Shown: piece by piece, positions 9,401-18,700 of the stretch
Position numbering within the stretch: the first letter of the stretch is position 1
Layout of the letters: every line of letters starts with the position of its first letter
Source of the DNA: a virus
Length of the DNA: 32,766 nucleotides
Direction: 5' to 3' (one strand)
IMG/VR virus record: IMGVR_UViG_3300009790_000042
Coordinates: 1 to 32,766 of that record
Program-made: the position numbers and the translations under genes
Notes under the pieces: generated by a model
Databases searched by the model: none
Told to the model about the DNA's origin: nothing
The model's input: the letters and a program-made list of their open reading frames with translations, nothing else

Positions 9401-11105
9401 CATCTTGATATACAGATTTAATATCATCAGTAGTATAAGATGTAACCTTAATTATTGAAGAATTTGTTGCTATATCTTGTTCATTAAATTTTATCTGTTC
9501 TCCCTGAATAAAAGTTCCAGATGTTTGTGATAATACTAATTCAGATGGATTTGTTGCAGCAACATAACCACTAGCACCACTACTTAAACCACGAACATAT
9601 GTTGATACTGGTGCAGTATTAGTAATCGTACCTGGATTACTTATCTCAAGATAGGTATATGTCTGTATATCATATAGATATAAATCCCATTCAGTTGCTG
9701 AATCTTTATATGAATCATCTGAAAGACCATACCAATAAACACGGGCTTGACCAATTTTTGTTCCTAATTTATCAGTAGTTTGACTCTGTGCTTCAATTGC
9801 TCTTATTCTTCTACTGTAAAGATCAATAACATTAGCACCGCCACTCTCAGCAGAACCAATATTAATATAAGGGGTTCCTTGAGCATTATTAAGCTTTAAC
9901 AAACTACCCATTCTAAATGGAATAGGTGAATTTGTAACACTCTTCGTATCTCTTGGTTTATCTATATCTAAAACAGTTGTTGCTGGTAGATTTACATCAA
10001 ATCCTCTAACATATGCAGTTCCTGGTGACAGTTTAACGCACATTTTATCTACTGATGGATCATTACCTTCATCAGTTTTCTGTCCTTCTACATATAATCC
10101 ATCAGAACCAATTTCATCATTTAATGAATTTTGAATATTTACTCTAAAAGGATTTACTGCATAGTTACCAGATTCATCATATGTCCTCTTAGCAAAATAT
10201 TTTTTAATCTCTGAATATACAGACTTATCTTCTAATTTTTTTATCTCACCATTTCTTACTCGTAATAACTCTACAAAGTTAGTATCATTATAATCTAATA
10301 GTGCTTTTTTAGATAACTTAACAGATATTCTAAATCTATCTGCACCTGGTGCAGCAAAATTAGTAAATCCTTTAGCATTATCATTTAAAGAAGGCTCGTC
10401 ATTTGCATTAATAACTTGCTCTAATACTTCAAATCCAACTCTATATGATGGTGTATTACTATATGGATCAAGAACAACAAGAGACTTATTTACATCTACA
10501 AATGTACCTCTTATAAAATATACACCCTGATCAACACCAGCAGCAGATCCAATAGCAGTAGATTCTTCAGATAATAGAGTTAGAACAGATTCCCCTGCAT
10601 TTAATGTAGTATTACCATAAGTAATATTTTCTTCGAGTGTTAATATCTCTTCATTTGGAAATTGTTGACTTTCCTTACTATCTCCAGATGATTTATATTT
10701 AACAAAGAGAGTAATATCATTGACACCTTCAGATGGTGGAAGAATATAATTCTTTATTGTTGCTTCTATTTGGGAATTTTGTCCACGAACTAAAGTTCCC
10801 TTACCATCATTATTATTAATTATTGCATCAAGATATACTGTAATATCAATACCTAAATGATCAGGATTTACTTTTACAGCAAAATATGTACTATCGTAAG
10901 TTACTCCACCAGGAATAACCATTGAGCCTTCTTTAAATATATGACTTCCGAATGATTCTAATTGGTTTTGCAATATTGATTGCAAACCTGTTAGTTCTCT
11001 TGCTTGAACTGGATATCCAGGTTTAAACAGTACCTTATAAAAGTTATCTGCCTTATTAAAATCATCATAATAAGGACTTATATTTAAGTTAGTCTTTTGT
11101 GGCAT
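3459..11105 (-). CDS. DUF4815 virion structural protein, very large (2548 aa)
   Basis: A 2548-residue protein with the DUF4815 type of N-terminus: ISPYYDDFNKADNFYKVLF, then PGYPVQARELTGLQSILQNQ around residues 29-48. This family is found in tail or baseplate proteins of T4-like cyanophages. Further landmarks: a conserved block near residues 990-1080 (RLLVIFDRYRV .. DILDFRPRVNEFDP); a coiled-coil-like stretch with RFTMRDIGKIEKRVTNLE; a Thr/Arg low-complexity stretch near 1365-1385; a 'DPLAQTFTV .. FLTSFDVYFAKKD' block near 1718-1830; two GSGY-type modules near 1965-2020; and a 'G.A.LGSEIVGY..G..NLTRGIEG' module near 2150-2200. The gene follows gp8 by 6 bp and takes the place of T4 genes 9-12, so a peripheral baseplate or fibre-network role is likely. 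No enzymatic site is visible. Family identity firm, function inferred. Confidence 0.8.
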   Translation of the reverse strand: MPQKTNLNISPYYDDFNKADNFYKVLFKPGYPVQARELTGLQSILQNQLESFGSHIFKEGSMVIPGGVTYDSTYFAVKVNPDHLGIDITVYLDAIINNNDGKGTLVRGQNSQIEATIKNYILPPSEGVNDITLFVKYKSSGDSKESQQFPNEEILTLEENITYGNTTLNAGESVLTLLSEESTAIGSAAGVDQGVYFIRGTFVDVNKSLVVLDPYSNTPSYRVGFEVLEQVINANDEPSLNDNAKGFTNFAAPGADRFRISVKLSKKALLDYNDTNFVELLRVRNGEIKKLEDKSVYSEIKKYFAKRTYDESGNYAVNPFRVNIQNSLNDEIGSDGLYVEGQKTDEGNDPSVDKMCVKLSPGTAYVRGFDVNLPATTVLDIDKPRDTKSVTNSPIPFRMGSLLKLNNAQGTPYINIGSAESGGANVIDLYSRRIRAIEAQSQTTDKLGTKIGQARVYWYGLSDDSYKDSATEWDLYLYDIQTYTYLEISNPGTITNTAPVSTYVRGLSSGASGYVAATNPSELVLSQTSGTFIQGEQIKFNEQDIATNSSIIKVTSYTTDDIKSVYQDAKTLSSNKLLTPFAADTVLYNRILPNFSAFDNLVIVGDSTGDNGTATSPARRFAGHVGLKTDSLVGYSTATDGVQFETYNRVNTIAADGSSIGLQPVGIVTGVMNGEVVSGVTTSAIFRVKSPRILNFNSSGLYAKLPKKNISAVDLSNSTLSISRQITGKTTSASGSVTLTTQDALDGSGSGDAIGITSAFFETFDQERYSIIYDVDGVPEKLSSDKVTITNDGNDLVFTGLSRNSANITINTTLRKIGLTSKSKDYDRSKKVEVTRTVGVSTNAQLDQSKFYGLRVEDKEISLNVPDVVKILAVYESKDSNVASLDRLTFVEGLALNTNSIIGEKVIGQKSRAIGQIVNRPSTNEIDFVYLNGNTFSPGETVNFKESNIETNIQKVVPGNYVNRTSNYRLDKGHNKQYSDYSRIVRKSNAGIPSKRLLVIFDRYRVQSGNNGDLFTANSYTKDRYTNDIPSIGRTRTTDILDFRPRVNEFDPASNTSPFAFSSRSFETTTRYVVAPDEASIVGYTYYLPRIDKLVINKFEQVKLIKGVSAENPAPPTEVGDSMEVAQITLPPYLYDPITDPTIRLYDNRRFTMRDIGKIEKRVTNLEVMTSLTALELDTKSLSVTDADGLDRFKTGFVVNDFKNRDFINFNREQGSRCEVDVVNKELISAVDFWSLSAELAFDPSIDQNVVDISANLKLLDPNCRKTGDLLTLDFNEVKWIEQPQASQVENINPFEVIVYVGGITLDPPSDNWTRTIYIQGTHRIESTGATWAEHQNVVSDNTAVGTDVTVTEVEVEPDDSRDWIGNHRDITTTRTTTTTRTVETSFHNTLENAGREFDYVESIKISGQTDPFMRTRDVAFSANGLKPSTKHYAYLDSQAPHVTPKVVEIQMNSGAFQNYEDVWIHNALGLPIGRVMAMPPNHKFGNTSVIRLPIVVPFETDPNSGLQTLSGGVGSSFPIPDDDGSILTTVQQSVTSSSVSVVGGTTETYQVDIFDSSRPAPSDSYSATSKLFNCDVNELANRTNLYGWMEDGFHLIGNTSGATATITNSGLFSDNWGDCLGAMHFRDANTVPKPSTLFRTGTKTFRLTAASVGTTVLPGSTALASDASASYHATGTILTQVSNTVGVRNPPAPAQKPNAITTTVSVNAESDTVRIEAPYRDPLAQTFTVDESGAFLTSFDVYFAKKDPNAKVFVELRTVELGTPTTWLVQDYAQVAINPNDIQTSEDASIATRIKFPSPVYLEAGQEYALVFLSPGSDLYEMWCATMGQTTVKTGNLPDVESVVVTKQYIGGSLFKSQNGSIWTPSQYQDLTFTLYKAAFVPSGTVTFYNTPIEAGNENTQALSDNPVRTLPRKLKLGLSGSAPAADVAVGRKISSGGVGDREDDSITGIVEKVAAPINPGVDSITLIFGGSGYAFSNLNGVKLKTLTGGGSGTTATLTLTNGVITGIDASSAQAGSGYSLGDVLTIDETDSKYTSGAGAKFTVASVAGTPDTLYLIDVQGENFLNNEDIVHYGANNDTRTLLVDAGGASIKASADSVPTSDINAGNVIEIVQPNHAHHGGNNLVGIKGIEPDTISTLTKEVLSKDATLVSVASTGSFARYAGVTTDRGEALLGSEIVGYVVGEGQLNLTRGIEGSSAVEHPEDTKIQPYEINGFPLAGINTTLNLPSNTTLRSASNIDNYYLEIDRGTSDRDSGKNMLCFTDERSIGGLTVDVSQNHQFSTLSPRFNIITPGKGTLVNTTVRTVTGTSADGNEVSFIDQGFEPTILNETTFFPTPRMVASKVNESERLATLPKNKSLTLKVDMTTSDKNLSPVLDIKNATFILGRNKINNPVGQDGYASDIGTTELSGDRHGSIFVSNRVNLKQPATSIKVLVAANRQPEADFRAYYRLFTADSSEVSQSYRAFPGYKNLIDTDGDGFGDTIIDVNLNDGRPDAYVKPNGLNDFSEYQFTINDLEQFSGFTIKIVMASTNECVPVRLKDFRAIALA

Positions 11106-11111
11106 TTTTCT

Positions 11112-12683
11112 TTAGAATTCCAGGATGATTTTAACGTCTTCTTTTTGTCGAGTATTTCGAGCAATCGAAGGTCTATTATCAAGATAAACAATTTCCCCCG
11201 ATCCTTTATTTATCTCAGGTTTAGATAACCCCTCATTGAAAGTAGTTTCTAAATTAATTAATTTCGTTCCAGAGGGATTTGTACTAATTCCACTAAATCC
11301 TATATCAATAGTTCCTGAGAAAGTAGAACTAGTCCCCTTAACAGAATTGGCAGTAGATTCAAATGGATATATCTGACCAGATGTTGAAATTCCTGCATAA
11401 TCAGTCTGATCATTTGTAGATGTATAATTTAAAGATCTATCTCTAAAATACTTCATAACTTGTGTTTCTTTATCATATGAAGCAACATAAGCACGGGCTT
11501 TTTGTGGATCACCCTTTTCATCAGTAACATCTTGTGTAATTTCCTCACCAATAGTTGGAGTACCGTTAACAGTGTTAAATTTAAAGGCATGTAAAGATGA
11601 AAAAGTAGTTCCAGTAAAAGTATTAGCAGTTCCAACTTCAGTTGGATTCTTTACAATACCTACTTGTGCAAACTTTGTATCTGTTGGAAAATCTTTTGTG
11701 GAATCATCAAATCTAGCATATATCAATACCTTATCTGTTCCCAATTCAGTGTAGATATCGTAACCATGACCAAGAGATGGTGGAATTATAGGAACTAATT
11801 TTGCCCGTTGGTTTGATGGATGTTGGGTATCTTGTAAAGCACCTAAATCCACAACACCATAACTATAACCTTTACCACCAGAACTTACAGTAACATCCTT
11901 AACTATACCAGAGACAATATCAACTCTTGCCTTTCCACCAAATCCATCACCAACGATTTTAACTTCTTGTCCTAATCCATCAGCATACTTACCACCTGCA
12001 TTATCAATATAGACATGCTTAATTTGATTATTATTTACTGTAGAATCACCATTCTCTCTTATATTTCTAATTTGAGCATCTGTGCTGGTTGCCCAACCAT
12101 TAGGAACAGTAATATACTCAGTAGAGTCAAATTTAAGTATATCTGCTGGAGATACGGTATACATGTATTTCCAAATATAACCATCACCACTAGTACCAGC
12201 TCTAGATGGTTCTAAATCAGTAAATGTTGGTTCATCTTGGGAAATGTTACCTTTTGGATTTTCACCAGTTGATCCGTTAGAAACACAAAGATAAACTTTA
12301 AAATCAGAATTCATTACATAATAATTTGCACCATATAATCTACTCGATTCTTTTATAGGACTTGGATTACTTACACTGTAATCATCCCTATAAATCTCAT
12401 AACGATTTCCAGCAGTCCAGTCAATTCTTCTAATAATCCTTCTAATATTGGCAGAAGAGATTTTCTTACCATACATCATAGTGTCGCCAACATGAGCATG
12501 TCTGGAAAAATTATCTACAGGATCTGGTGTATTTGTATTCCAATTTGTATCTCTTCCAAACCCAACAACAGTTGGATTAGGTAGTCCAATGAAAACGTAA
12601 TAAGAATTGTTATCAGACTCTACTGATTCTACAAAGTTATTCGCATTCAGAATTCTAAACTGATCAGTAACAATTGCCGACAT
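11112..12683 (-). CDS. gp8: Baseplate wedge subunit gp8 homologue, enlarged
   Basis: A 523-residue homologue of T4 gp8 (334 residues), a subunit of the baseplate wedge that binds gp7 and gp10. The N-terminus AIVTDQFRILNANNF matches AIVTSKFR.. of T4 gp8. GDGYIWKYMYTVSPAD followed by EYITVPNGW near residues 167-195 matches GDGYVWEYLFEIPPD .. EYIVVPW. The end, SGEIVYLDNRPSIAR .. VKIILEF, matches SGEMIYMENRPPI .. INILFTF (T4 sequence from memory). The roughly 190 extra residues lie mainly in the middle and include GSGY-type repeats near residues 224-285 (YIDNAGGKYADGLG .. VSSGGKGYSYG), the same module found in the giant gp7-like and DUF4815 proteins. It is preceded by a perfect late promoter box and ends 6 bp before the DUF4815 gene. 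Confidence 0.9.
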   Translation of the reverse strand: MSAIVTDQFRILNANNFVESVESDNNSYYVFIGLPNPTVVGFGRDTNWNTNTPDPVDNFSRHAHVGDTMMYGKKISSANIRRIIRRIDWTAGNRYEIYRDDYSVSNPSPIKESSRLYGANYYVMNSDFKVYLCVSNGSTGENPKGNISQDEPTFTDLEPSRAGTSGDGYIWKYMYTVSPADILKFDSTEYITVPNGWATSTDAQIRNIRENGDSTVNNNQIKHVYIDNAGGKYADGLGQEVKIVGDGFGGKARVDIVSGIVKDVTVSSGGKGYSYGVVDLGALQDTQHPSNQRAKLVPIIPPSLGHGYDIYTELGTDKVLIYARFDDSTKDFPTDTKFAQVGIVKNPTEVGTANTFTGTTFSSLHAFKFNTVNGTPTIGEEITQDVTDEKGDPQKARAYVASYDKETQVMKYFRDRSLNYTSTNDQTDYAGISTSGQIYPFESTANSVKGTSSTFSGTIDIGFSGISTNPSGTKLINLETTFNEGLSKPEINKGSGEIVYLDNRPSIARNTRQKEDVKIILEF

Positions 12684-12709
12684 TTTTATTAACTAAGACT
12701 TTTTTTCTT

Positions 12710-12717
12710 TATTTATA
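12710..12717 (-). promoter_or_regulatory. T4-type late promoter (TATAAATA) for gene 8
   Basis: A perfect match to the T4 late promoter box TATAAATA on the minus strand, 27 bp before the ATG of the gp8 homologue. It lies in the 48-bp gap after the giant gp7-like gene. T4 late promoters consist of this single element, read by gp55 with the sliding clamp. It would let gp8 and the downstream genes be expressed independently of the 16.9-kb stretch upstream. Confidence 0.75.
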
Positions 12718-12731
12718 GTCATTATTATTGA

Positions 12732-15700
12732 TTAACTTATTTGAATTCTGATAGCACCAGTATTCCTCAAACCTTTTAGAGAAGATCTAGCATAACTTCT
12801 TCTTTGAATTGTTGGGAATGTAGTTAATCCAGAATTAACAGTTAATCCAGTAACACCTATAGAGATTGGTGAATCTGCTCTAGTAGCATTATATAATCTA
12901 CCCCATGATATTTTTCCATAAGTTGTAGTCAAACCAATATTGGTTGGTTCATCTATAGTAACTCCACCTGCATCATGGAATCCAGTTGCAGCTAATCCAG
13001 CAATAACATCATTTGTAGTCTTGATGTTACAAACAATTTCACCATTCTCACCAGAACTATATGCTATCTGAGAAACTTTATAAACATTGTCCATAAAACC
13101 AGATCCGATTGCAATAATTTCATTATCATTCTTATCAACAGATGTAGTTGGATCTCCACCTATACCAGCAGTAAATCTGTTATTGTTTGGTTGAATTGAT
13201 CCATCATTGAATGGTAAATATTTTGCATCAGTATTTGCTCCACCAACAGTGAATGGTGTATTTGAAATATACACATAATGACCTGCTTGCAGATCAGTTG
13301 TTGGTTTATCTGCACGGAAAGCAAATCTTAGTGCTAATGGATGTCCATTTGTTCCTGCTGATGTAGAAATACCTGTAATAATACCAGCAAATCCTTGTAC
13401 ATTCTTAATTTCTAATATCTTTTCAGATCCATAATATGCTTTAGGTATTACAACTTGTGGTGGATTGGAATGAGTATAACCTAAACCAATATTGGTTATG
13501 TTATATCCAGTAATTTCTCCATTTGTTACTGTAGCATTTGCTTCCGCAAAAGTTGAAATTCCAGTAACTGCATACTTATTTCTTTCAGTAGTTCCAATAC
13601 CAACTCCAATTGGAGCAGCAATTGATAATGTAATAGCAGCACCAACATATCCACTACCTGATCCGTTGATTACTAATGATTCAATATCACCCTTATTACT
13701 TACTATTGCAGTAATTGCAGCACCTACAAAGTTAGCAGGTGGTAGTAATAATGCGTCAACAGATTCAATAGAAACTCCATATCTATCTTCTACCTTAAGA
13801 TGTAATGGTGCTTCTTCATAGAAGAATGATTCAGCATCATCTACAAATATTCCATCAGTTGTATTAGTAGTTTCTCCTGTAGTAGATCCAACACTTGCAA
13901 TAACCTTTGCTGTTGGATAGATTTGTGGTTCTAATTGCTCTCTTGATTTTGAGATTAGATCTCCTTTAATCCAAACATCAGTCTTTTGCTTAGTCCAATC
14001 TAATGGTTTAGCATAGAATTCTGTTATTCCAACACCAGTGTATATTGTTGTTTCAACTAAATCAGATCCCAATATTGCTTTAACTGGTCTTGTAGTTTCT
14101 TGAGTTTCTGTAAATGGTTCTACATCTGGATCTAAGTAATCTGGATGCTTAATAAGTTGGATATCATCTCCAATTTTTATTGTTTCATTTACATCAACTA
14201 TTTCAATATCAACACCCTCTTCTCCTTTGTAGAAGAATACATCTACTTTATCACTTGCCATTGGTGCTTCAGTAAAGGTAAATGTAGTTCCACCTTCAAA
14301 TTGATATGAAACATTAGGTGTTTGTAGAACTCCATTTACAAATATCAATAATACTGCATTTAAATCTATTTGATCAGATAATGCGGATTCAGGATCAACC
14401 TCAAATGATAATAATTGACCATTGAAGAATAATGGGAATCTTCTTCTAGATCCAGTTTGCATCAATGAAATACTATCAATAAAGTCTAATTCACCGAATT
14501 GCCAAGAAGAGAAGAAATCACTAAATGTTTCTACCACTTCAAGTTCAAATTCCTGAATTGGTTTCTGTAATCTCTTATCAACAACTAATCCTTGGGGTTT
14601 AAACTTATCACCAACTTTAAATGAATGACCAGATCTTGCAACTTGGAATTCAGAGATCTCAAACATACTTCTAGCAATACCAACATTGGTTCTAGCAGCA
14701 CCAACCGCTACATTCATAAGAAGATTACTACCAGTATCTGTAGTTCTACCTACACCCAATCTAGAAATACCAACAACAGGCATATTCTCATAAATTGGAT
14801 CTGGAACTTGAAGTTCAGGATTAACATATTTTGCTCCACCATTCTTAACAATTAAATCTAATGCCCCACCTGTTCCTGCAGGTGATTTTCCTACCATTAT
14901 TCTGAAAGTATCAGCAGTTGCTTTTCCTACAGATAATTGGTTAGCAAAAGCAGGGTCAGTTACTCTTGGATATCCATGTAATGATTGATGTTGATCTTGC
15001 TCACAAGTAAACACTAATGAATTTGCAGCAATTACAATAGTTTCATTAGATTTCTGAATACATCCATTTATTGCAGGTTGAACGAAAGTATGATCAAATT
15101 TCTCATATGATGGATTTGGGTTTACATTGACTCTAAATGTATTAATCGTAGCATTTGTAATAAACAACCATCTTCCACTAGCATAATCAGTAGGTCTTGG
15201 ATAATGATGCTTGGTTACATTACCATCTTTAGTGCAAGTAAATGTTAATGAATTATCTTCAATAAGAATCCTATCATTAACAGCAAATCCATGACCATTT
15301 TTAGTAATTGTTAAAACACCAGTTGTTTTATTATATGCAGCACTTGAAGGTGTAATTGTACTTGCACCACCAACACCGTGACTAGATTTTATTATTATCA
15401 ATTCACCTGTCGCTGGATCATACTTAGCATTGGTTGGTGTTATAACTCCACCAGAACCTACAGTAATAGAACCTGCACTAGCACTTACAAACTTATGCCT
15501 ATTCTTAGCAACCTTAGCCTCAACTATAGCTTCTCTACCACCTCCACCACCAGAACCAACATTAACAGTAAAACTATTATTAGCAATTCTTTCAACACCT
15601 AATGTTTCTCCAGATGCTGGATCAGTTGTTCTTGGATATGGATGATTACTTCCATAATTATCTCTAGAACAAGTAAATGTTAGTGAGTTATCTACAATAG

Positions 15701-18700
15701 TAACTGTATTAGATGCCTTTAAAATGCCCCCTGTCACCACTGAATCAAACTGGTGGGTATAATTGCCACCTGTGCTTATACAATTGGGTACAGCACTGAC
15801 AAATGTATGACGAGTGGTGTTTGTAGAAGGCTGTACTGATAATACTTGTACAGTAATAGTAGTATCTGTTACAGATTCAATCTTTATCGCAGTATCATTA
15901 TATGGATCAGAAGATCTTGGATAAGTCTTAGTTGATGTATTATTATCAACATCACAAGTAAATCCTAAAGAGTTAGTTGCAATCTTAATGCTTGTACCTG
16001 GAGTTAATGTATGAGATCCAATATGCATCTCCATCAAACCAGTTACTGGATCATAATCAACATCAGTTGGGGTGAATGTTACTTCTGGTGATGTTCCTAC
16101 ATTAACTTTAAATGTATTTGTAGTCTTATTCTCAACTGCTACCCACTTACCACTAATTGGATCCGAAGGACGAGGATATGTATGAGTAGATCCATAATTA
16201 TCCATTTCACACTTAAGTGATATAGAATGATCCTTAATCTTAATCAAATCACCATTAACAAATGGATGACCAGCCATTGTGATTGTTATCTTACCAGTAG
16301 ATGCACTATAAGCAACACTATCTGCTGTATGTTCTGTTGCTGCCTGTAAATTATGTGTTCCAACAGTTAATACCAATTCACCGCTTGCAGAATAATAATC
16401 AACAGTTGATGGTGTATATTGTGTTCCTGTATTGGCAGTAATTGCATTATTAGCAGAACTTACAAATTTATGTGTAAATGCTATGTCAGTAACTCCAATT
16501 GCAACTGGTTCACGATAACCAGATCCCATAGTTAAATCATTCCAGAATTCGTATGCATATCCACCACCGTGGTAGATATGTGGAATGGATGTCATACCAA
16601 CTTTTACTTCAAAACTTCTTTCAGATACAATACCAACTATTGGTAAAGATCTTTCTTTATCTTTTGCATCTGGTCTTTCATCTTGGAAGAATGAAGTTGT
16701 AACTCCAACATACTGTAAAGAACGAATACAATTAGGAGACGCACCTACAAAAGTATGAGTATCGGTATTAGTTGGTGATATTCCTAATAATACATTAACA
16801 GTAAATGTATCAGCATCTACAACAGTAACGGTTAGATACTTATCATAAGCAGGATCAGTAGTCCTTGGATAAGAACCATTACCACCACTACCATAAGTAC
16901 AACTAAAGGTTAATCCTTCTTTCTCAATCTTGATTGAATCTCCACTTGTAAGATTATGATTAGCAATCTTTAGTGTTAGAAGTCCTGTTGCAGCATTGTA
17001 TGTTGTACCTGTAGTTGGTGTTCCAACAGCATAAGTTGGACACTTAAATTCTAACTGCTTTAATTTAACAGTATTAGGATATCCCAATCCAAATCCATGT
17101 ACACTATTAGTTGTAACTGTTATAATACCAGTTGTATTATCATATGCTGCCGTTTCAATTCCAATATTAATTCCAGATGATGTTCCAACACCAACAACAC
17201 CATCAATAGATCCATTAGCAAATTTATTAGCATTATTAGAAGTTTCTACTCTAACTTTTGCACCAACTAAAGGAGCATATCCAAGTCCAGGTGTTGAACC
17301 CATAGAAACTATCAAACCACCTCTTGGAAGTTGGTTTTGATTAATATCAAACTCAGATTGCATCATTTGACCATTCTCTGAGCTAATACCAGTGAATACT
17401 ACACTCGATACACCAACATTAGTATCTTGATCAAATTCGTAGTTATTTCCAGCATTATTAACTGTTAATGGTGTCTGGAATACTCCATTAATGAATAATA
17501 TTCCATTACCGATACCAACGCCTGTTATAGTATTAGCACCACCAACTGTCATAGTATATGTTCTTCCTATTCCAGTAAAGTTATCTGAAATATCATCAAA
17601 TACCATATTGGTTGTATAATTTTGTCTTAGGAAGGTTCTTCCACTATATTCTGCTCTTACATATGGAAGATTAGTTTCATTCCTTCTTTCTCTAGTATTT
17701 CCTTTTGGTGGATCTAGGAACCAAGCAGTACTATCAACAATATTGAATGATCCTCTATGAACTCTAGCAGCAGCACCATCCACATGTTCTGTTGCACCAA
17801 TACCTAAAGATCCTCTTCTTACTTTAACAACAGGTAGAGTACATATTCCAAGAGCAACATCTTCCGCTTTATTAATAATTCCTTCAGGAAGACTTGAGAA
17901 TCCAATTTGCTCAACCTTCATATATTCTGGACCAATCTTCAATACATCTCTAGGTTGAACAGAACTTATTCCACTAAGAACAAATTGTGAATTTCCAATA
18001 CCAATAGCACCATCAAGATTATGTTCAATTGCAGTATATGTTATTGGTTGTTGAATGATTCCATCTAAACCAATAACAGTCTTAGATAACTTCTTAGTCA
18101 TCTCAAACTTATGGGAATTACCTTCACCAACTCCAGTTAATGTAATAGGAAGACCTGAAGTAATATACTCTTTTCTAGTATAAAGTTCAATATTGTCAGA
18201 ATTAATAGCCTTAACATATAATGTAGAAGGCATTATATCAGTAACAACACCCACATTATTAGCAGTTGAACCTATTGAAACAGCAGTTGATCCAATACCT
18301 ACAAAAGTAGATCCTGGAATATACTTAATCTCTTCATTATTATTGAAGAAATGATTAGGGATATTAAAGTATGATTGATCTAATACTTGATTTACAGGAT
18401 TAAATGTCTTACTATAAATTGGTATTCCTTCAAATGTTAAGTCAAAATTAACTTTATTTGCTCTTGTTCCATTTACACCGTCATAAGAAGATAAGAATAT
18501 ACCCTTCTCTAATGGACCATACTTCAAAGATAATGGTTCATTTGCAAAATCATTTATTGTATTAAGAACTTCGTTATATGCTTGAACTTCAATTAGAGTT
18601 GTTTGTGAAGTATCTGGATAGAAATTAAGTTCATTATAGTCACCAACAGTAACTGTTCCAAATGTACCCAAACCACTGCTAGTAGCACCTGTAAATGGAT

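Noticed and set aside
14885-16910. CRISPR array or DNA-level tandem repeat
   Set aside because: The similarity is at the protein level with diverged DNA and irregular spacing, and the region is one open frame.
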